DNA of 63,810 nucleotides from Acidimicrobiales bacterium. GTDB taxonomy: Bacteria; Actinomycetota; Acidimicrobiia; Acidimicrobiales; MedAcidi-G1. Both the position numbers and the translations under genes were made by a program. The DNA lies in the NCBI GenBank assembly GCA_014240365.1, contig JAAZXC010000002.1:1-63810 (forward strand), written 5' to 3'. This document shows, piece after piece, positions 25,002 through 35,484 of the stretch; the stretch's first letter is position 1; the number at the start of each line of letters is the position of its first letter. The notes beneath the pieces were generated by a model. The model did not search any database and was not told the origin of the DNA. It saw only the letters and a list, made by a program, of their open reading frames with translations.

Positions 25002-26420
25002 ATGGGATCCTCATACGTCACCCACGCAGCGGGCTATGTCGACAACGGCGGGCCGAAGCTGGTCACCTCGCGTTTCGGCTACGAGGACTCCCACACGCTC
25101 GCCCGTTTCGAGGCCACCGGCGGGTACATGGGCCTGAAGGCGGCGATGGCGAAGCGACCGGCCGAGGTCCACAGCCAGGTCCGCGAGGCGACCCTGCTGG
25201 GTCGTGGCGGCGCCGGATTCCCGGCAGGCGTCAAGTGGGGGTTCTGCCCGGAGGGAGTCTGGCCGCGCTACCTGGTGGTCAACGGCGACGAGAGCGAGCC
25301 CGGCACCTACAAGGACCGCCTCCTCATGGAGCGCGACCCCCACCAGCTCATCGAGGGCTGCCTCATCGCCTGCTACGCGCTGGGCCTCTCGCAGTGCTTC
25401 CTGTACGTGCGGGGTGAGATGGCCCTGGCCCAGGAGCGGATCGCCACAGCCCTGAACGAGGCCTATGCCGCCGGATATGTGGGTCGGGAGATCCTGGGCT
25501 CCGACTTCTCCGTAGACATCGTCCTCCACTGGGGAGCCGGCGCCTACATCGTCGGCGAGGAGACCGCCCTCATCGAGAGCCTTGAAGGCAACCGTGGCAT
25601 GCCCCGCCTGAAGCCCCCCTACTTCCCGGCGGCCATCGGCCTCTACGGCAAGCCGACCATCGTCAACAACGTCGAGACGCTGGCCAACCTGCCGTGGATC
25701 CTCGAGCACGGTGCTGCCGCCTACCGCCGGTACGGCTCCGAGTCGTCTCCCGGGACCCGGATGTTCGCAGTGTCCGGCCACGTGAATCGGCCCGGCGTCT
25801 ACGAGGTGGAACAGGGCGTCACCACGTTCCGGGACCTCTTCTACGGCGAGGAGTTCTGCCAGGGCATTCGTGGAGGACACGAGCTGAAGATGTTCATCCC
25901 CGGTGGCGGTTCCGCCCCTTGGTTCTTCGAGGAGCACCTTGACGTGTCACTGGAGGCCGCCGACGTGGGCGCCGCCGGTTCGATGCTGGGTTCGGGCGCC
26001 ATCATCGTCATGGACGACAGCACCGACGCAGTGAAGGCATGCCACCGTCTGGTGCGCTTCTTCGCCAGGGAGTCGTGCGGTAAGTGCTCACCGTGTCGCG
26101 AGGGCACAGGCTGGGAGGAGAAGATCCTCCAACGGATCCTGGATGGCCACGGTCGGCCATCGGACATCGACCTCCTCCTGGACGTGGGCGACAACATCAG
26201 TCCCGGGCCGTACCCAGTGGCAGCCCACACCGCCGAGGGTCTCGACGTCGTGCCATTCCCGCCCCGCCAGACCACCATCTGCCCGCTGGGACCCTCATCG
26301 GTGGCGCCCATCGTGTCGACCATCCGCAGGTTCCGCCACGAGTTCGAGGCCAAGATCACCCGGGGCGACACGATTCCGGTGTCCGCTGCGCCTGTGACCG
26401 CAGGGGAGAACGGATTATGA
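25002..26420 (+). CDS. nuoF: NADH-quinone oxidoreductase subunit F (complex I-1)
   Basis: Binds NADH, FMN and cluster N3, and is the electron entry point. GRGGAGFPAGVKW is the NADH/FMN glycine-rich loop, NGDESEPGTYKDR the FMN loop, and ESCGKCSPCREGT plus the later CPLG cysteine bind the [4Fe-4S] cluster. 472 residues, ATG 2 nt after nuoE. Only this first complex I has an F subunit in the window. Confidence 0.97.
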   Translation: MGSSYVTHAAGYVDNGGPKLVTSRFGYEDSHTLARFEATGGYMGLKAAMAKRPAEVHSQVREATLLGRGGAGFPAGVKWGFCPEGVWPRYLVVNGDESEPGTYKDRLLMERDPHQLIEGCLIACYALGLSQCFLYVRGEMALAQERIATALNEAYAAGYVGREILGSDFSVDIVLHWGAGAYIVGEETALIESLEGNRGMPRLKPPYFPAAIGLYGKPTIVNNVETLANLPWILEHGAAAYRRYGSESSPGTRMFAVSGHVNRPGVYEVEQGVTTFRDLFYGEEFCQGIRGGHELKMFIPGGGSAPWFFEEHLDVSLEAADVGAAGSMLGSGAIIVMDDSTDAVKACHRLVRFFARESCGKCSPCREGTGWEEKILQRILDGHGRPSDIDLLLDVGDNISPGPYPVAAHTAEGLDVVPFPPRQTTICPLGPSSVAPIVSTIRRFRHEFEAKITRGDTIPVSAAPVTAGENGL

Positions 26421-28912
26421 GCCCGCTCGAGGTCGGGGGCCAGGTGTCCATCGTGGTCGACGGAGAGACGGTGCTCGCCAATCCGGGCGAGCTGCTCATC
26501 GATGCCTGCGAACGCACCGGCACCTACATACCCAGGTTCTGTCATCACACCAGGATGCGGCCGGTCGGTATGTGTCGCATGTGCATCGTGGACGTCGACA
26601 CCGGTCGGGGAGCGGCCCTTCAGCCGTCGTGCATGCTGGCATGCACGCCAGGGATGGTCGTGGAGACCGAGTCCGACCGGACCCGCAAGGCCCAGGACGG
26701 CGTCCTCGAGTTCCTGCTCATCAACCACCCGTTGGACTGTCCGGTCTGCGACAAGGGCGGCGAATGCCCTCTTCAGGACCAGACCATGGCCTTCGGCCCA
26801 GGTGAGAGCCGGTTCGTCGAGGAGAAGCGCCACTTCGAGAAGCCGATAAAGGTGAACGACAACGTCAACCTGGACAGGGAACGGTGCATCCTCTGCGACC
26901 GGTGCACCCGTTTCGCCGACGAGGTGGCCGGCGACAAGCTGATCCACTTCATGGCCCGAGGAAGCCAGACCCAGATCAACACGTTCCCGGACCTGCCCTT
27001 CTCGTCCTACTTCAGCGGCAACACGGTCCAGGTCTGTCCCGTCGGGGCGCTGACCGCCCTGCCGTACAGGTTCAAGGCCCGCCCATGGGACCTCGAAGAG
27101 GTGGAGTCGACCAGCACCCTGGACAGCGTCGGTAGCCGGATCTCCGTCCAGTCGTCGCGTGACCGGGTGCTGCGCTTCCAGGGGGTGGACGCCGACGCCG
27201 TCAACTGGGGTTGGTTGTCAGACAAGGAACGGTTCGTCTTCGAGGCATACGACCACGAGGACCGACTGGCCACGCCGCTACTGAAGGGCGACGCCCTGGG
27301 CAACCGGACGCCCGATGGATCCGAGCTGGTGTCTGCACCGTGGAACGAGGCCCTTGATGTCGCGGCAGAGGCGCTGCGTGCCGCCCCGGCGGACCGAATA
27401 GCGGTTGTCGGCGGCGCCCGGCTCACCAACGAGGCTCAGTACGCGTGGGCGAAGCTCGCCAAGGGCGTGTTGGGAACCGACCACGTGGATTCGCAGCTGG
27501 GAGACGGCCTTCCCGCCGACCTGCTCCTGGCCCTGCCAAGGGCGACCATCGACGAGGCCTGCACTCCCGGCGGCACCATTGTCCTGCTCGGGCCGGATCC
27601 CAAGGAGGAACTCGGCGCCCTCTACCTGCGCCTCCGTCACGCGGTCGTCCATGACGGCGCCACCCTGATCGAATTGACGCAGTGCCGGACCGGCCTCACT
27701 GAAGATGCCACCCACTCGCTGCGGGTGCAGCCCGGGGAAGCCGCCGAGGTCGTCTCCGCCATGTTCGGCGGCGCTCCGCCAGCCGGATCGTCGGGCCGAT
27801 CGGTGGGCGACGTGATCGCCGCAGGTGAGCTGCTCGCAGCAGCGATCGGCCCGGTCACAGTACTGCTGGGTCGCTCCTCGCTGGCTGAGGCAGCCGGACC
27901 GGTGGTGGACGCCGCCCTTGCGCTCCACGACCACCTTCCCGACGCCCGGTTCCTCTCCCTGCTGCGGCGCGGCAACGTTCACGGCGCCATGGACATGGGC
28001 CTCGCTCCCGGCCTGCTCCCGGGCAGGGCCACGCTGGCCGACGCAGATCGGTTTGCAGATGCCTGGCCCGGTGTCCCCGATGCCACCGGTCGCGACACCC
28101 ACGCAACGCTGGAGGCCGCGTCCAACGGCGAGGTCGACGTGCTGGTGCTACTGGGCGCAGATCTCCTGGCCGACGTTCCAGATGGCGACCTGGCCCGCAG
28201 GGCCCTGGCGGGAGCGGGCACGGTGGTGGCCATTGACCTGTTCGCCACGGAGACCGTCGCCAGCGCCGATGTCGTGCTGCCGGCCGCCGGGCCGACCGAG
28301 GTGGACGGCACCTTCACCAACCTGGAGGGCAGGGTCAGCCGGGTCGTCCGCAAGGTCACCTCACCGGGCACGTCGCGCCCTGACTGGATGATCGCCGTGG
28401 ACCTGGCGGACCGCCTCGGTACCGACCTCGGCTTCACGTCGCCGGACGACGTGTGGGCCGAGTTGACCGCCGTTTCGGCGGTCCACGCCGACCTCTCGAC
28501 CGAGGCCATCGCCGCCGACTCGACGGAGGGCGTCGTGGTCACCGGTGGCCTGGCGCTGGTCCGGCCCGAGCCCACCGCCATCCCGGCGCGACAGCCCTCG
28601 GCGCTGCGCCTCATCGCCACGCGGTCCATGTACGACACCGGGGTCATGGTCGCCCACAGCCCCTCCCTGGCAGGCCTGGCGCCCGGGGCCCGCGCAGCGC
28701 TGGAGCCCACCGAGATGCGGCGCCGTGGCGTCGCCGACGGCGAGGTGGTCGACCTGGTGGGTCCGAAGGGGACCGTCCAGGTTCCGGTGGTGGCCGACGC
28801 CGGCGTGGCCGCCGGGACCATCCACCTCCTCGTGAACCAGCCGGGTGTGGACGTCGTAGCGATGCTCGACGCGGGCGCACCCGTCACCGACGTGAAGTTG
28901 GTACGACGATGA
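26417..28912 (+). CDS. nuoG: NADH-quinone oxidoreductase subunit G (complex I-1)
   Basis: Largest peripheral subunit, 831 residues from ATG 26417 (ATGA overlap with nuoF; the longer frame into nuoF is rejected). The N-terminal [2Fe-2S] domain has CHHTRMRPVGMCRMC and QPSCMLAC; then HPLDCPVCDKGGECPLQD and CILCDRCTRF bind [4Fe-4S] clusters. The rest is the molybdopterin-oxidoreductase-like domain, including the VLPAAGPTEVDGTFTNLEGR block. Confidence 0.96.
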   Translation: MSPLEVGGQVSIVVDGETVLANPGELLIDACERTGTYIPRFCHHTRMRPVGMCRMCIVDVDTGRGAALQPSCMLACTPGMVVETESDRTRKAQDGVLEFLLINHPLDCPVCDKGGECPLQDQTMAFGPGESRFVEEKRHFEKPIKVNDNVNLDRERCILCDRCTRFADEVAGDKLIHFMARGSQTQINTFPDLPFSSYFSGNTVQVCPVGALTALPYRFKARPWDLEEVESTSTLDSVGSRISVQSSRDRVLRFQGVDADAVNWGWLSDKERFVFEAYDHEDRLATPLLKGDALGNRTPDGSELVSAPWNEALDVAAEALRAAPADRIAVVGGARLTNEAQYAWAKLAKGVLGTDHVDSQLGDGLPADLLLALPRATIDEACTPGGTIVLLGPDPKEELGALYLRLRHAVVHDGATLIELTQCRTGLTEDATHSLRVQPGEAAEVVSAMFGGAPPAGSSGRSVGDVIAAGELLAAAIGPVTVLLGRSSLAEAAGPVVDAALALHDHLPDARFLSLLRRGNVHGAMDMGLAPGLLPGRATLADADRFADAWPGVPDATGRDTHATLEAASNGEVDVLVLLGADLLADVPDGDLARRALAGAGTVVAIDLFATETVASADVVLPAAGPTEVDGTFTNLEGRVSRVVRKVTSPGTSRPDWMIAVDLADRLGTDLGFTSPDDVWAELTAVSAVHADLSTEAIAADSTEGVVVTGGLALVRPEPTAIPARQPSALRLIATRSMYDTGVMVAHSPSLAGLAPGARAALEPTEMRRRGVADGEVVDLVGPKGTVQVPVVADAGVAAGTIHLLVNQPGVDVVAMLDAGAPVTDVKLVRR

Positions 28913-30138
28913 TCCCGGCCACGCTGACGGCTCCGCTGGTCCTGGCCGCCGACCCCCTCCTGGATGGACCCATAGGCCCGGGCATCGTGGGCATCGTGCT
29001 CATCAAGGTGGTGCTGGCGTTCACCCTGCTGCTGGTGTCTGTGATGCTCATGATCTGGTTCGAGCGCAAGCTGGTTGCCGACATGCACAATCGGATCGGA
29101 CCGGCCGAGGCCGGTCCGTTCGGCATCCTCCAGACGCTGGCCGATGGAATCAAGTTGTTCTTCAAGGAGGACCTGGTCCCGGACCGGGCGGACAGGATGG
29201 TGTTCAAGTTGGCGCCCTACCTGTCGCTCGTGCCGGCCTTCCTGGTGTTTGCCATCGTGCCCATCGGGGGAGACTTCTCCGGTGACGGCACGGTCACGTG
29301 GTTCGGCGAGACGACCTACCTGCAGGTGGCTGATCCGCCGGTCGGGGTGCTGTTCTTCCTGGCTCTCTCGTCCATTGCCGTCTACGGCGTGATGCTGGCC
29401 GGCTGGGCATCGGGGTCCAAGTACCCGTTGCTGGGTTCGGTCCGGGCCTCGGCACAGATGATCAGCTACGAGGCGGCCCTCGGCCTTGCCATAGCGACGG
29501 TCTTCCTGACCTCGGGCTCGTTGTCCACGCACGAGATCGTGGCCCGTCAGGTCTCCGGCAGCTGGAACGTGCTGGCAACCGGCGTGGTCCCTTTCCTGGT
29601 GTTCCTGCTGGCAGGTACCGCCGAACTGAACCGTCCGCCTTTCGACCTGGTGGAAGCCGAACAGGAGCTCGTCGGCGGATTCCACACGGAGTACAGCTCG
29701 CTGCGGTTCTCCCTGTTCTTCCTGGCCGAGTTCATGAACGTGATCACCATGTCGGCCATAGCCGTGACCCTCTTCCTGGGTGGCCCCGCCGGCCCGATCC
29801 TGACCGACACCCTGGGCTGGGTGTGGCCGCTGTTCTGGTTCAGCTCGAAGGTCTTTGTCTTCCTCTTCTGCTTCGTCTGGCTCCGCGCGACTCTGCCGCG
29901 GCTCCGCTACGACCAGCTCATGGACCTCGGCTGGAAGGTCCTCATCCCGGTGGCCCTCGGCTGGTTCCTGTTGATCGCCACCATGAACGTCGCCGACGAC
30001 CTGGGTTGGCCCGTGGTGCCTGTCGTGCTTGCCGGCGTGGCGGTCCTGGTGGCCGGCGCCGCACTGCTGGCCGGCGCCATCGAGAAGGCGCGCGGTGATG
30101 CTCTTGCAGAGCTGACCGACGAGGGGGCGAAGGGCTGA
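28909..30138 (+). CDS. nuoH: NADH-quinone oxidoreductase subunit H (complex I-1)
   Basis: Membrane subunit joining the quinone cavity to the proton pumps, eight core helices. Seen: [40 protein letters not shown], the quinone-side [14 protein letters not shown] and [20 protein letters not shown]. The start is ATG 28909, overlapping nuoG. 409 residues, with an extra helix at the C-terminus. Confidence 0.96.
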   Translation: MIPATLTAPLVLAADPLLDGPIGPGIVGIVLIKVVLAFTLLLVSVMLMIWFERKLVADMHNRIGPAEAGPFGILQTLADGIKLFFKEDLVPDRADRMVFKLAPYLSLVPAFLVFAIVPIGGDFSGDGTVTWFGETTYLQVADPPVGVLFFLALSSIAVYGVMLAGWASGSKYPLLGSVRASAQMISYEAALGLAIATVFLTSGSLSTHEIVARQVSGSWNVLATGVVPFLVFLLAGTAELNRPPFDLVEAEQELVGGFHTEYSSLRFSLFFLAEFMNVITMSAIAVTLFLGGPAGPILTDTLGWVWPLFWFSSKVFVFLFCFVWLRATLPRLRYDQLMDLGWKVLIPVALGWFLLIATMNVADDLGWPVVPVVLAGVAVLVAGAALLAGAIEKARGDALAELTDEGAKG

Positions 30139-30764
30139 TGGGTTACTTCGGTGGCTTCGCCGTCACATTCCGCAAGCTGTTCGAGAAGCGGGTCACGACC
30201 TTCTACCCGCGCGAGAAGCGGGCCAAGCCTGACCGCCTCCACGGCCGCCACGTCCTGAACCGGTACGAGGACGGCATGGAGAAGTGCATCGGATGCGAGC
30301 TCTGCGCCGGGGTCTGCCCGGCCAACTGCATCTACGTCAGGGGAGCTGACAACCCGGACGACGCCCCTGTGTCACCGGGCGAGCGGTACGGCTTCATCTA
30401 CGAGATCAACTACCTCCGTTGCATCCACTGCGACCTCTGCGTCGAGGCCTGCCCGACCGAGGCCATCACCGAGACGAAGCTGTTCGAGTTCTCGTTCACC
30501 AACAGGTCCGACGCCATCTACACCAAGGACGAACTGCTGGTGGATGCCGAGACCGGTCGCCCCCGCCAACTCCCGTGGGAGGACTGGCGTGAGGGAGAGG
30601 ACGAGATGACGTCCGCCTGGATGCGGGCAACGTCGCCGAGTGGCGACGTGACCTACTCGGGCCAGGTGGCCTGGTCCGGTGAACTGGGTTACGGCATCCG
30701 TGCGCCCGAGGTCGGACAGGCCGGCGACGACGATCCCACCGATGCGGATGGGGAGTCGGCCTGA
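30138..30764 (+). CDS. nuoI: NADH-quinone oxidoreductase subunit I (complex I-1)
   Basis: 2[4Fe-4S] subunit carrying N6a and N6b toward N2. Motifs [12 protein letters not shown] and [12 protein letters not shown]. 208 residues, with an acidic C-terminal extension of about 50 residues past the core. One-base overlap with nuoH. Confidence 0.97.
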   Translation: MGYFGGFAVTFRKLFEKRVTTFYPREKRAKPDRLHGRHVLNRYEDGMEKCIGCELCAGVCPANCIYVRGADNPDDAPVSPGERYGFIYEINYLRCIHCDLCVEACPTEAITETKLFEFSFTNRSDAIYTKDELLVDAETGRPRQLPWEDWREGEDEMTSAWMRATSPSGDVTYSGQVAWSGELGYGIRAPEVGQAGDDDPTDADGESA

Positions 30765-31393
30765 TGGATGCAGCCGTGTTCCTGATCAGCGCCGCCATCG
30801 TCCTGGCCGGTGCCGGCGGCGTACTGGTGGCCCGCAGCCCGGTGCACGCCGCGTTGTTCCTCGTGCAGACGCTGTTCGGGGTGTCCGTGCTGTTCGTACT
30901 GCAGGACGCCACCTTCCTGGCCGCCATCCAGGTCATCGTCTACGCCGGTGCCGTGGTCATCCTGTTCCTGTTCGTGATCATGCTCCTGGGCGTCGACAGG
31001 TTCGAGGATCTCGGCGTGGAGCCGATAGTCGGGCAGCGACCGGTGGCGGCCCTGATCGGAGCCTCTCTCCTGGGGATGCTCCTGATAGCGCTTCTCGTCT
31101 CCGTTGACGAACCGACCGGCGCCCATGGAGCCAACGCCGCCCTGGGCGATGCCGCCGACAACACGCGCCGCCTCGGGGAAGCCCTCTTCACCGATTACGT
31201 CTTCGCCGTTGAGCTGACGGCGATCCTGCTGACCATCGCGGTGATAGGCGCCGTCGTGCTGGCCCGCAAGGTTCGTGGCCCGCTGGCGCCGCTTCCGGTC
31301 GTCGTGGTCGCCTCGGCGACCATCGAGGATCCAGAGGCCGGTGACGGCCCGACCGACACCACCGACGGCCACGCCGCCGGGGAGGACACCTGA
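30764..31393 (+). CDS. nuoJ: NADH-quinone oxidoreductase subunit J (complex I-1)
   Basis: Five-helix membrane subunit. The conserved helix 3 region TFLAAIQVIVYAGAVVILFLFVIMLLG is present. 209 residues with an acidic tail. Overlaps nuoI and nuoK by one base each. Confidence 0.96.
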   Translation: MDAAVFLISAAIVLAGAGGVLVARSPVHAALFLVQTLFGVSVLFVLQDATFLAAIQVIVYAGAVVILFLFVIMLLGVDRFEDLGVEPIVGQRPVAALIGASLLGMLLIALLVSVDEPTGAHGANAALGDAADNTRRLGEALFTDYVFAVELTAILLTIAVIGAVVLARKVRGPLAPLPVVVVASATIEDPEAGDGPTDTTDGHAAGEDT

Positions 31394-31698
31394 TGGTCGT
31401 GACCACCTCCTGGTACCTGGCGCTTGCGGCCGTCCTCTTCTCGATGGGTGCCGTGGGGCTTCTCACCCGACGCAACCCGCTCATCATGATCATGTGCGTC
31501 GAGCTGATGCTCAACGCCGTCAACCTGACCTTCGTCAGCCTCGGCGCCGAACTGGGCGACCTCGGAGGGCAGCTGTCCGTGTTCTTCGTGCTGGTCGTGG
31601 CGGCCTCCGAGGTGGTGGTCGGCCTGGCCGTGGTCGTGGCGATCATGCGCCGCCGACAGGGCGCCACCGTCGACGACCTCTCGGTACTGAGGGGTTAG
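31393..31698 (+). CDS. nuoK: NADH-quinone oxidoreductase subunit K (complex I-1)
   Basis: 101-residue, three-helix MrpC-like subunit. The two proton-channel glutamates are conserved, in IMCVELMLNAVNLTF and VVAASEVVVGLAVVVA. Overlaps the nuoJ stop by one base and ends with TAG 4 nt before nuoL. Confidence 0.97.
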   Translation: MVVTTSWYLALAAVLFSMGAVGLLTRRNPLIMIMCVELMLNAVNLTFVSLGAELGDLGGQLSVFFVLVVAASEVVVGLAVVVAIMRRRQGATVDDLSVLRG

Positions 31699-31702
31699 CG
31701 CG

Positions 31703-33889
31703 ATGCTCGACCTCGTCTGGCTGGTTCCGGCGTTTCCGCTGGCCGGCTTCCTGATCCTCACGTTCGGCGGCCGCCGACTGGGTGAGCCGACTGCCGGGTG
31801 GCTGGCCACCGGCGCCATGACCGGCTCCTTCCTCGCCACCGCCGGGGCGTTCTACGAGCTGGCCGGTCGCGACGTGCACGACCGCCGCTCCGTCACCACG
31901 CTGTTCGAGTGGGTGCCGGCAGGTGACCTGACGGTCGACGTCGGGTTCCTCGCTGATCCGCTGTCGCTCACCATGTGCCTGTTCGTCACGGGCGTGGGTG
32001 CGTTGATCCACCTGTACTCGATCGGCTACATGCACGGCGACGCCGGCTTCCGCCGCTTCTTCGCCTACCTGAACCTGTTCGCCTTCGCCATGCTGATGCT
32101 GGTGCTGGGCGACAACCTGCTGCTCACCTTCCTGGGATGGGAGGGCGTGGGCGCCTGTTCGTACCTGCTCATCTCGTTCTGGTTCACCGACGAGGCAAAT
32201 GCCTCGGCTGGCAAGAAGGCCTTCATCACCAACCGGATCGGTGACTGGGGCTTCATGGTCGCCATCTTCATGACGTTCGCCACTTTCGGAACGGTCGCGT
32301 ATGTGGACGTGCTGGACACCACGGCGGCTGGCACGGTGGCCACCTCCACGGCCACCGTCATTGCCCTGATGCTCTTCGTCGGAGCGATCGGCAAGTCCGC
32401 CCAGTTCCCCCTGTACCTCTGGCTGCCTGACGCCATGGCGGGCCCGACCCCCGTCTCGGCGCTGATCCACGCCGCCACCATGGTCACCTCGGGGATCTAC
32501 CTCCTGACCCGTGTGAACCCGATCATCGCCGATGCAGCGGACTGGGTGCCGACGCTCATTGCCTGGACGGGCGCCGGTACGGCGCTGTTCGCGGCCACGA
32601 TTGCCGTGGCCCAACGCGACATCAAGAAGGTGCTGGCCTATTCGACGGTCAGTCAGCTCGGGTACATGTTCCTGGCGGTCGGCTGTGGCGCATACGTGGC
32701 GGCGGTGTTCCACATGATCACCCATGCCTTCTTCAAGGCCCTCCTGTTCCTGGGCTCAGGTTCGGTCATCCACGGGATGGACGGCGACCAGGACATGGCC
32801 CACTACGGCGGCCTCCGTCGGTTCATGCCGATAACGGCCGGGACATTCGTGATCGGGTGGCTGGCCATTGCCGGTGTGCCTCCGTTCGCCGGGTTCTGGT
32901 CGAAGGACGAGATCCTTGCCTTCGCCTGGAACGAGAGCCCCCTGCTCTGGGCGGTCGGGTTGGTCACGGCCGTGCTGACCGCCTTCTACATGACCCGTCT
33001 CGTGATCCTCACCTTCTTCGGACGCCACCGGTACGCCGACCCGCGACCCGATGAGGTCGATGAGGCATGGGCCGCAGCGCTGGCCGCTGCCGATGGGGCC
33101 GTGGTGGCAGCCTCCGCCGCCCTCGATGCAGCCGTTGCGGCCTCCGAGGCTGGGACGGACGAGCCTGCTGCAGCCGAGGCCATGGTGGCAGCGAAGGCGG
33201 CCCATGAAGCCGCGATCATTGAACGCGACCTGATCGTGGCCGCCTCCGGGGAACGTCCCGAGCTCCCGGCCCTCGCCCTGTACGGCGAACCCGAGGTGGG
33301 GCCGGTGGCTGATCGGCTGCCCGACGAGGTCGCCGCGAGGTCCGACCACCACCCGCACGAGTCGCCGTGGACCATGGCGCTGCCCCTCGTCGTGCTGGCC
33401 GTCCTGTCGGTGCTCGGTGGCCTCATCCAGCTGCCGTTCTCCTCTGCCACGAAGCGCCTTGAAGGCTGGTTGGAGCCGACCCTGTTCGGCAACGAGGTCC
33501 ACCTCTCCGTGGGAACCGGCACCCTCTGGGTCCTCGCTGCTCTCGCAGTGGCCGGTGGCGCCGTCGGCATCGTGGTGGCTGTGGCCGCATACCTGCAGCG
33601 ACGGGTCGACCACTCCGCCTTCGAGCAGCCCATCCTCGCCGACGCCTGGCGCTTCGACCGGCTGGTGTCGAACTTCATGGGTGGACCCGGACGGGCCGGC
33701 TTCGAGGCCACGGCGAACTTCGACTCCACCGTGGTGGACGGCGCAGTGGAGTCGGTGGCCACCATGGTGAAAGTTGAAGCGGGACTGCTGCGGCGCTTCC
33801 ACAACGGCCTGGTGCGCACCTACGCAGCCGGTATCGGTGTGGGTGCGGTCGGCCTCGTCGTCTGGTTCCTCTCAAGGACCTCGTTCTGA
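31703..33889 (+). CDS. nuoL: NADH-quinone oxidoreductase subunit L (complex I-1), with Ala-rich insertion
   Basis: Distal antiporter-like proton pump of 728 residues. Core motifs: FLGWEGVGACSYLLI, WLPDAMAGPTPVSALIHAATMV, and the FAGFWSKDEIL loop. Between MTRLVILTFFGRH and HHPHESPWTM (residues about 441-548) lies a roughly 105-residue insertion dominated by Ala, Glu and Asp, probably helical and on the cytoplasmic side. NuoL2 at 42230 has no such insertion here. Confidence 0.96.
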   Translation: MLDLVWLVPAFPLAGFLILTFGGRRLGEPTAGWLATGAMTGSFLATAGAFYELAGRDVHDRRSVTTLFEWVPAGDLTVDVGFLADPLSLTMCLFVTGVGALIHLYSIGYMHGDAGFRRFFAYLNLFAFAMLMLVLGDNLLLTFLGWEGVGACSYLLISFWFTDEANASAGKKAFITNRIGDWGFMVAIFMTFATFGTVAYVDVLDTTAAGTVATSTATVIALMLFVGAIGKSAQFPLYLWLPDAMAGPTPVSALIHAATMVTSGIYLLTRVNPIIADAADWVPTLIAWTGAGTALFAATIAVAQRDIKKVLAYSTVSQLGYMFLAVGCGAYVAAVFHMITHAFFKALLFLGSGSVIHGMDGDQDMAHYGGLRRFMPITAGTFVIGWLAIAGVPPFAGFWSKDEILAFAWNESPLLWAVGLVTAVLTAFYMTRLVILTFFGRHRYADPRPDEVDEAWAAALAAADGAVVAASAALDAAVAASEAGTDEPAAAEAMVAAKAAHEAAIIERDLIVAASGERPELPALALYGEPEVGPVADRLPDEVAARSDHHPHESPWTMALPLVVLAVLSVLGGLIQLPFSSATKRLEGWLEPTLFGNEVHLSVGTGTLWVLAALAVAGGAVGIVVAVAAYLQRRVDHSAFEQPILADAWRFDRLVSNFMGGPGRAGFEATANFDSTVVDGAVESVATMVKVEAGLLRRFHNGLVRTYAAGIGVGAVGLVVWFLSRTSF

Positions 33890-35484
33890 TGGCCGTGCTG
33901 GCGACGGCTGCAGGCGTCCCGTTCGCGGTCCTACCCGCCCTCCTCGTGGTGCCCGCTGCGGGCGCCCTGCTGGTGGCCGTGCTGCCGCGTCGCCGTCCGG
34001 AACTGGTCAAGTTGGTTGCGGTGGCCACCTCGATGGTGGTGGCCGCCATGACCGTCTGGCTACTGGTCGCCTTCGACGTCGACCGTGGGGCCGACATGCA
34101 GTTCGAGTTTCGCCATTCCTGGATGACGGACCTTGGCATCCAGTGGCTGCTGGCCGTTGACGGCATCTCGCTCTTCCTGATCGTCCTGACCGGGATCCTC
34201 TTCCCGATTGCCCTGCTGGCGGTCGACCCGGGCCACGACGAGCGGGCCTACTTCGCCTGGATGCTGCTGCTGGAGGCGGGCGTGATCGGCGTGTTCTGCG
34301 CAATGGACCTGATGGTCTTCTTCCTCTGCTTCGAGGTCGTGCTCGTCCCGATGTACTTCCTCATCGGGCGCTGGGGCCACGAGAACAGCGCATACGCAGC
34401 CACGAAGTTCTTCCTCTTCACGATGGCCGGTTCGGCTCTGATGCTGATCGGCATCCTGGTCCTGGCGTTCCTCCACGCCGACGCCACAGGTGGGGGCCTG
34501 ACCTTCGACCTGGTGGAGTTGGCCGAGGCCCAGAGCCTTGGTACGACCACAGCGCGCTGGGTGTTCCTCTCCTTCGCCCTGGCGTTCGCTGTGAAGGTTC
34601 CGATCTTCCCGCTGCACACCTGGCTGCCGGACGCCCACACAGAGGCGCCGACAGCAGGTTCGGTGATCCTGGCCGGCGTCCTCCTGAAGCTGGGAACCTA
34701 CGGATTCCTGAGGTTCGGGCTGTACCTCTTCCCGGAGGCCTCACACTTCTTCGCTCCCGTGTTCCTCACCCTCGGTCTCGTGGGGATCATCTACGGCGGG
34801 GTGGTCGCCACGATGCAACGCGACCTGAAGCGCCTCGTCGCCTATTCATCGGTGGCCCACCTCGGCTTCATCGTGCTGGGAACGTTCGCCCTCAACACCG
34901 AGGGCATCGAGGGCGGGCTGCTCCAGATGGTCAACCACGGTGTCTCCACAGCGGCCCTGTTCCTGCTGGTGGGGATGATCTACGAGCGGCGTCACACCCG
35001 CCGCATCGACGAGCTGGGTGGCCTCCAGAAGTCGGCGCCGATCCTGGCTGGCGTCTTCACGCTGGTCATGCTGTCGTCCATTGGCCTGCCGGGCCTGAAT
35101 GGCTTTGTGGGGGAGTTCCTGGTGCTGGTGGGCACCTTCAACGCCCACCCCTGGTTGGCTGTGGTGGCCACCGGTGGCGTGGTCCTGGCGGCCCTCTACC
35201 TGCTCTGGGCATACCAGCGGGTCTTCCACGGGCCTGCCGATGGCGACAACGCCGAGATGCCGGACCTGAAGATCCGGGAGGGCCTGGTGCTGGCACCGCT
35301 GCTGGTGCTGATCGTGGCGATGGGCGTGTACCCGAAGCCGGTCCTGGAGCGGATGGAACCGTCGGTGGATGCACTCGTGGCCCACATCGAGACCCACGTC
35401 GACGGTTTCCACGAGCCGACGAGCCGGTTCGGCGCCGACATAGTGGTCGGCGATGGCGGCGATGATTCCGGGGACGACCACTGA
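33889..35484 (+). CDS. nuoM: NADH-quinone oxidoreductase subunit M (complex I-1)
   Basis: Antiporter-like pump subunit of 531 residues and about 14 helices. Conserved FFLCFEVVLVPMYFLIGRWG, IFPLHTWLPDAHTEAPTAGSV and LKRLVAYSSVAHLGF. ATG overlaps the nuoL stop. The C-terminal tail is hydrophilic and Asp-rich. Confidence 0.96.
   Translation: MAVLATAAGVPFAVLPALLVVPAAGALLVAVLPRRRPELVKLVAVATSMVVAAMTVWLLVAFDVDRGADMQFEFRHSWMTDLGIQWLLAVDGISLFLIVLTGILFPIALLAVDPGHDERAYFAWMLLLEAGVIGVFCAMDLMVFFLCFEVVLVPMYFLIGRWGHENSAYAATKFFLFTMAGSALMLIGILVLAFLHADATGGGLTFDLVELAEAQSLGTTTARWVFLSFALAFAVKVPIFPLHTWLPDAHTEAPTAGSVILAGVLLKLGTYGFLRFGLYLFPEASHFFAPVFLTLGLVGIIYGGVVATMQRDLKRLVAYSSVAHLGFIVLGTFALNTEGIEGGLLQMVNHGVSTAALFLLVGMIYERRHTRRIDELGGLQKSAPILAGVFTLVMLSSIGLPGLNGFVGEFLVLVGTFNAHPWLAVVATGGVVLAALYLLWAYQRVFHGPADGDNAEMPDLKIREGLVLAPLLVLIVAMGVYPKPVLERMEPSVDALVAHIETHVDGFHEPTSRFGADIVVGDGGDDSGDDH

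Noticed and set aside
27979..29685. 568-codon minus-strand frame opposite nuoG/nuoH
   Set aside because: Antisense shadow of conserved genes; low-complexity Ser/Arg/Thr translation.
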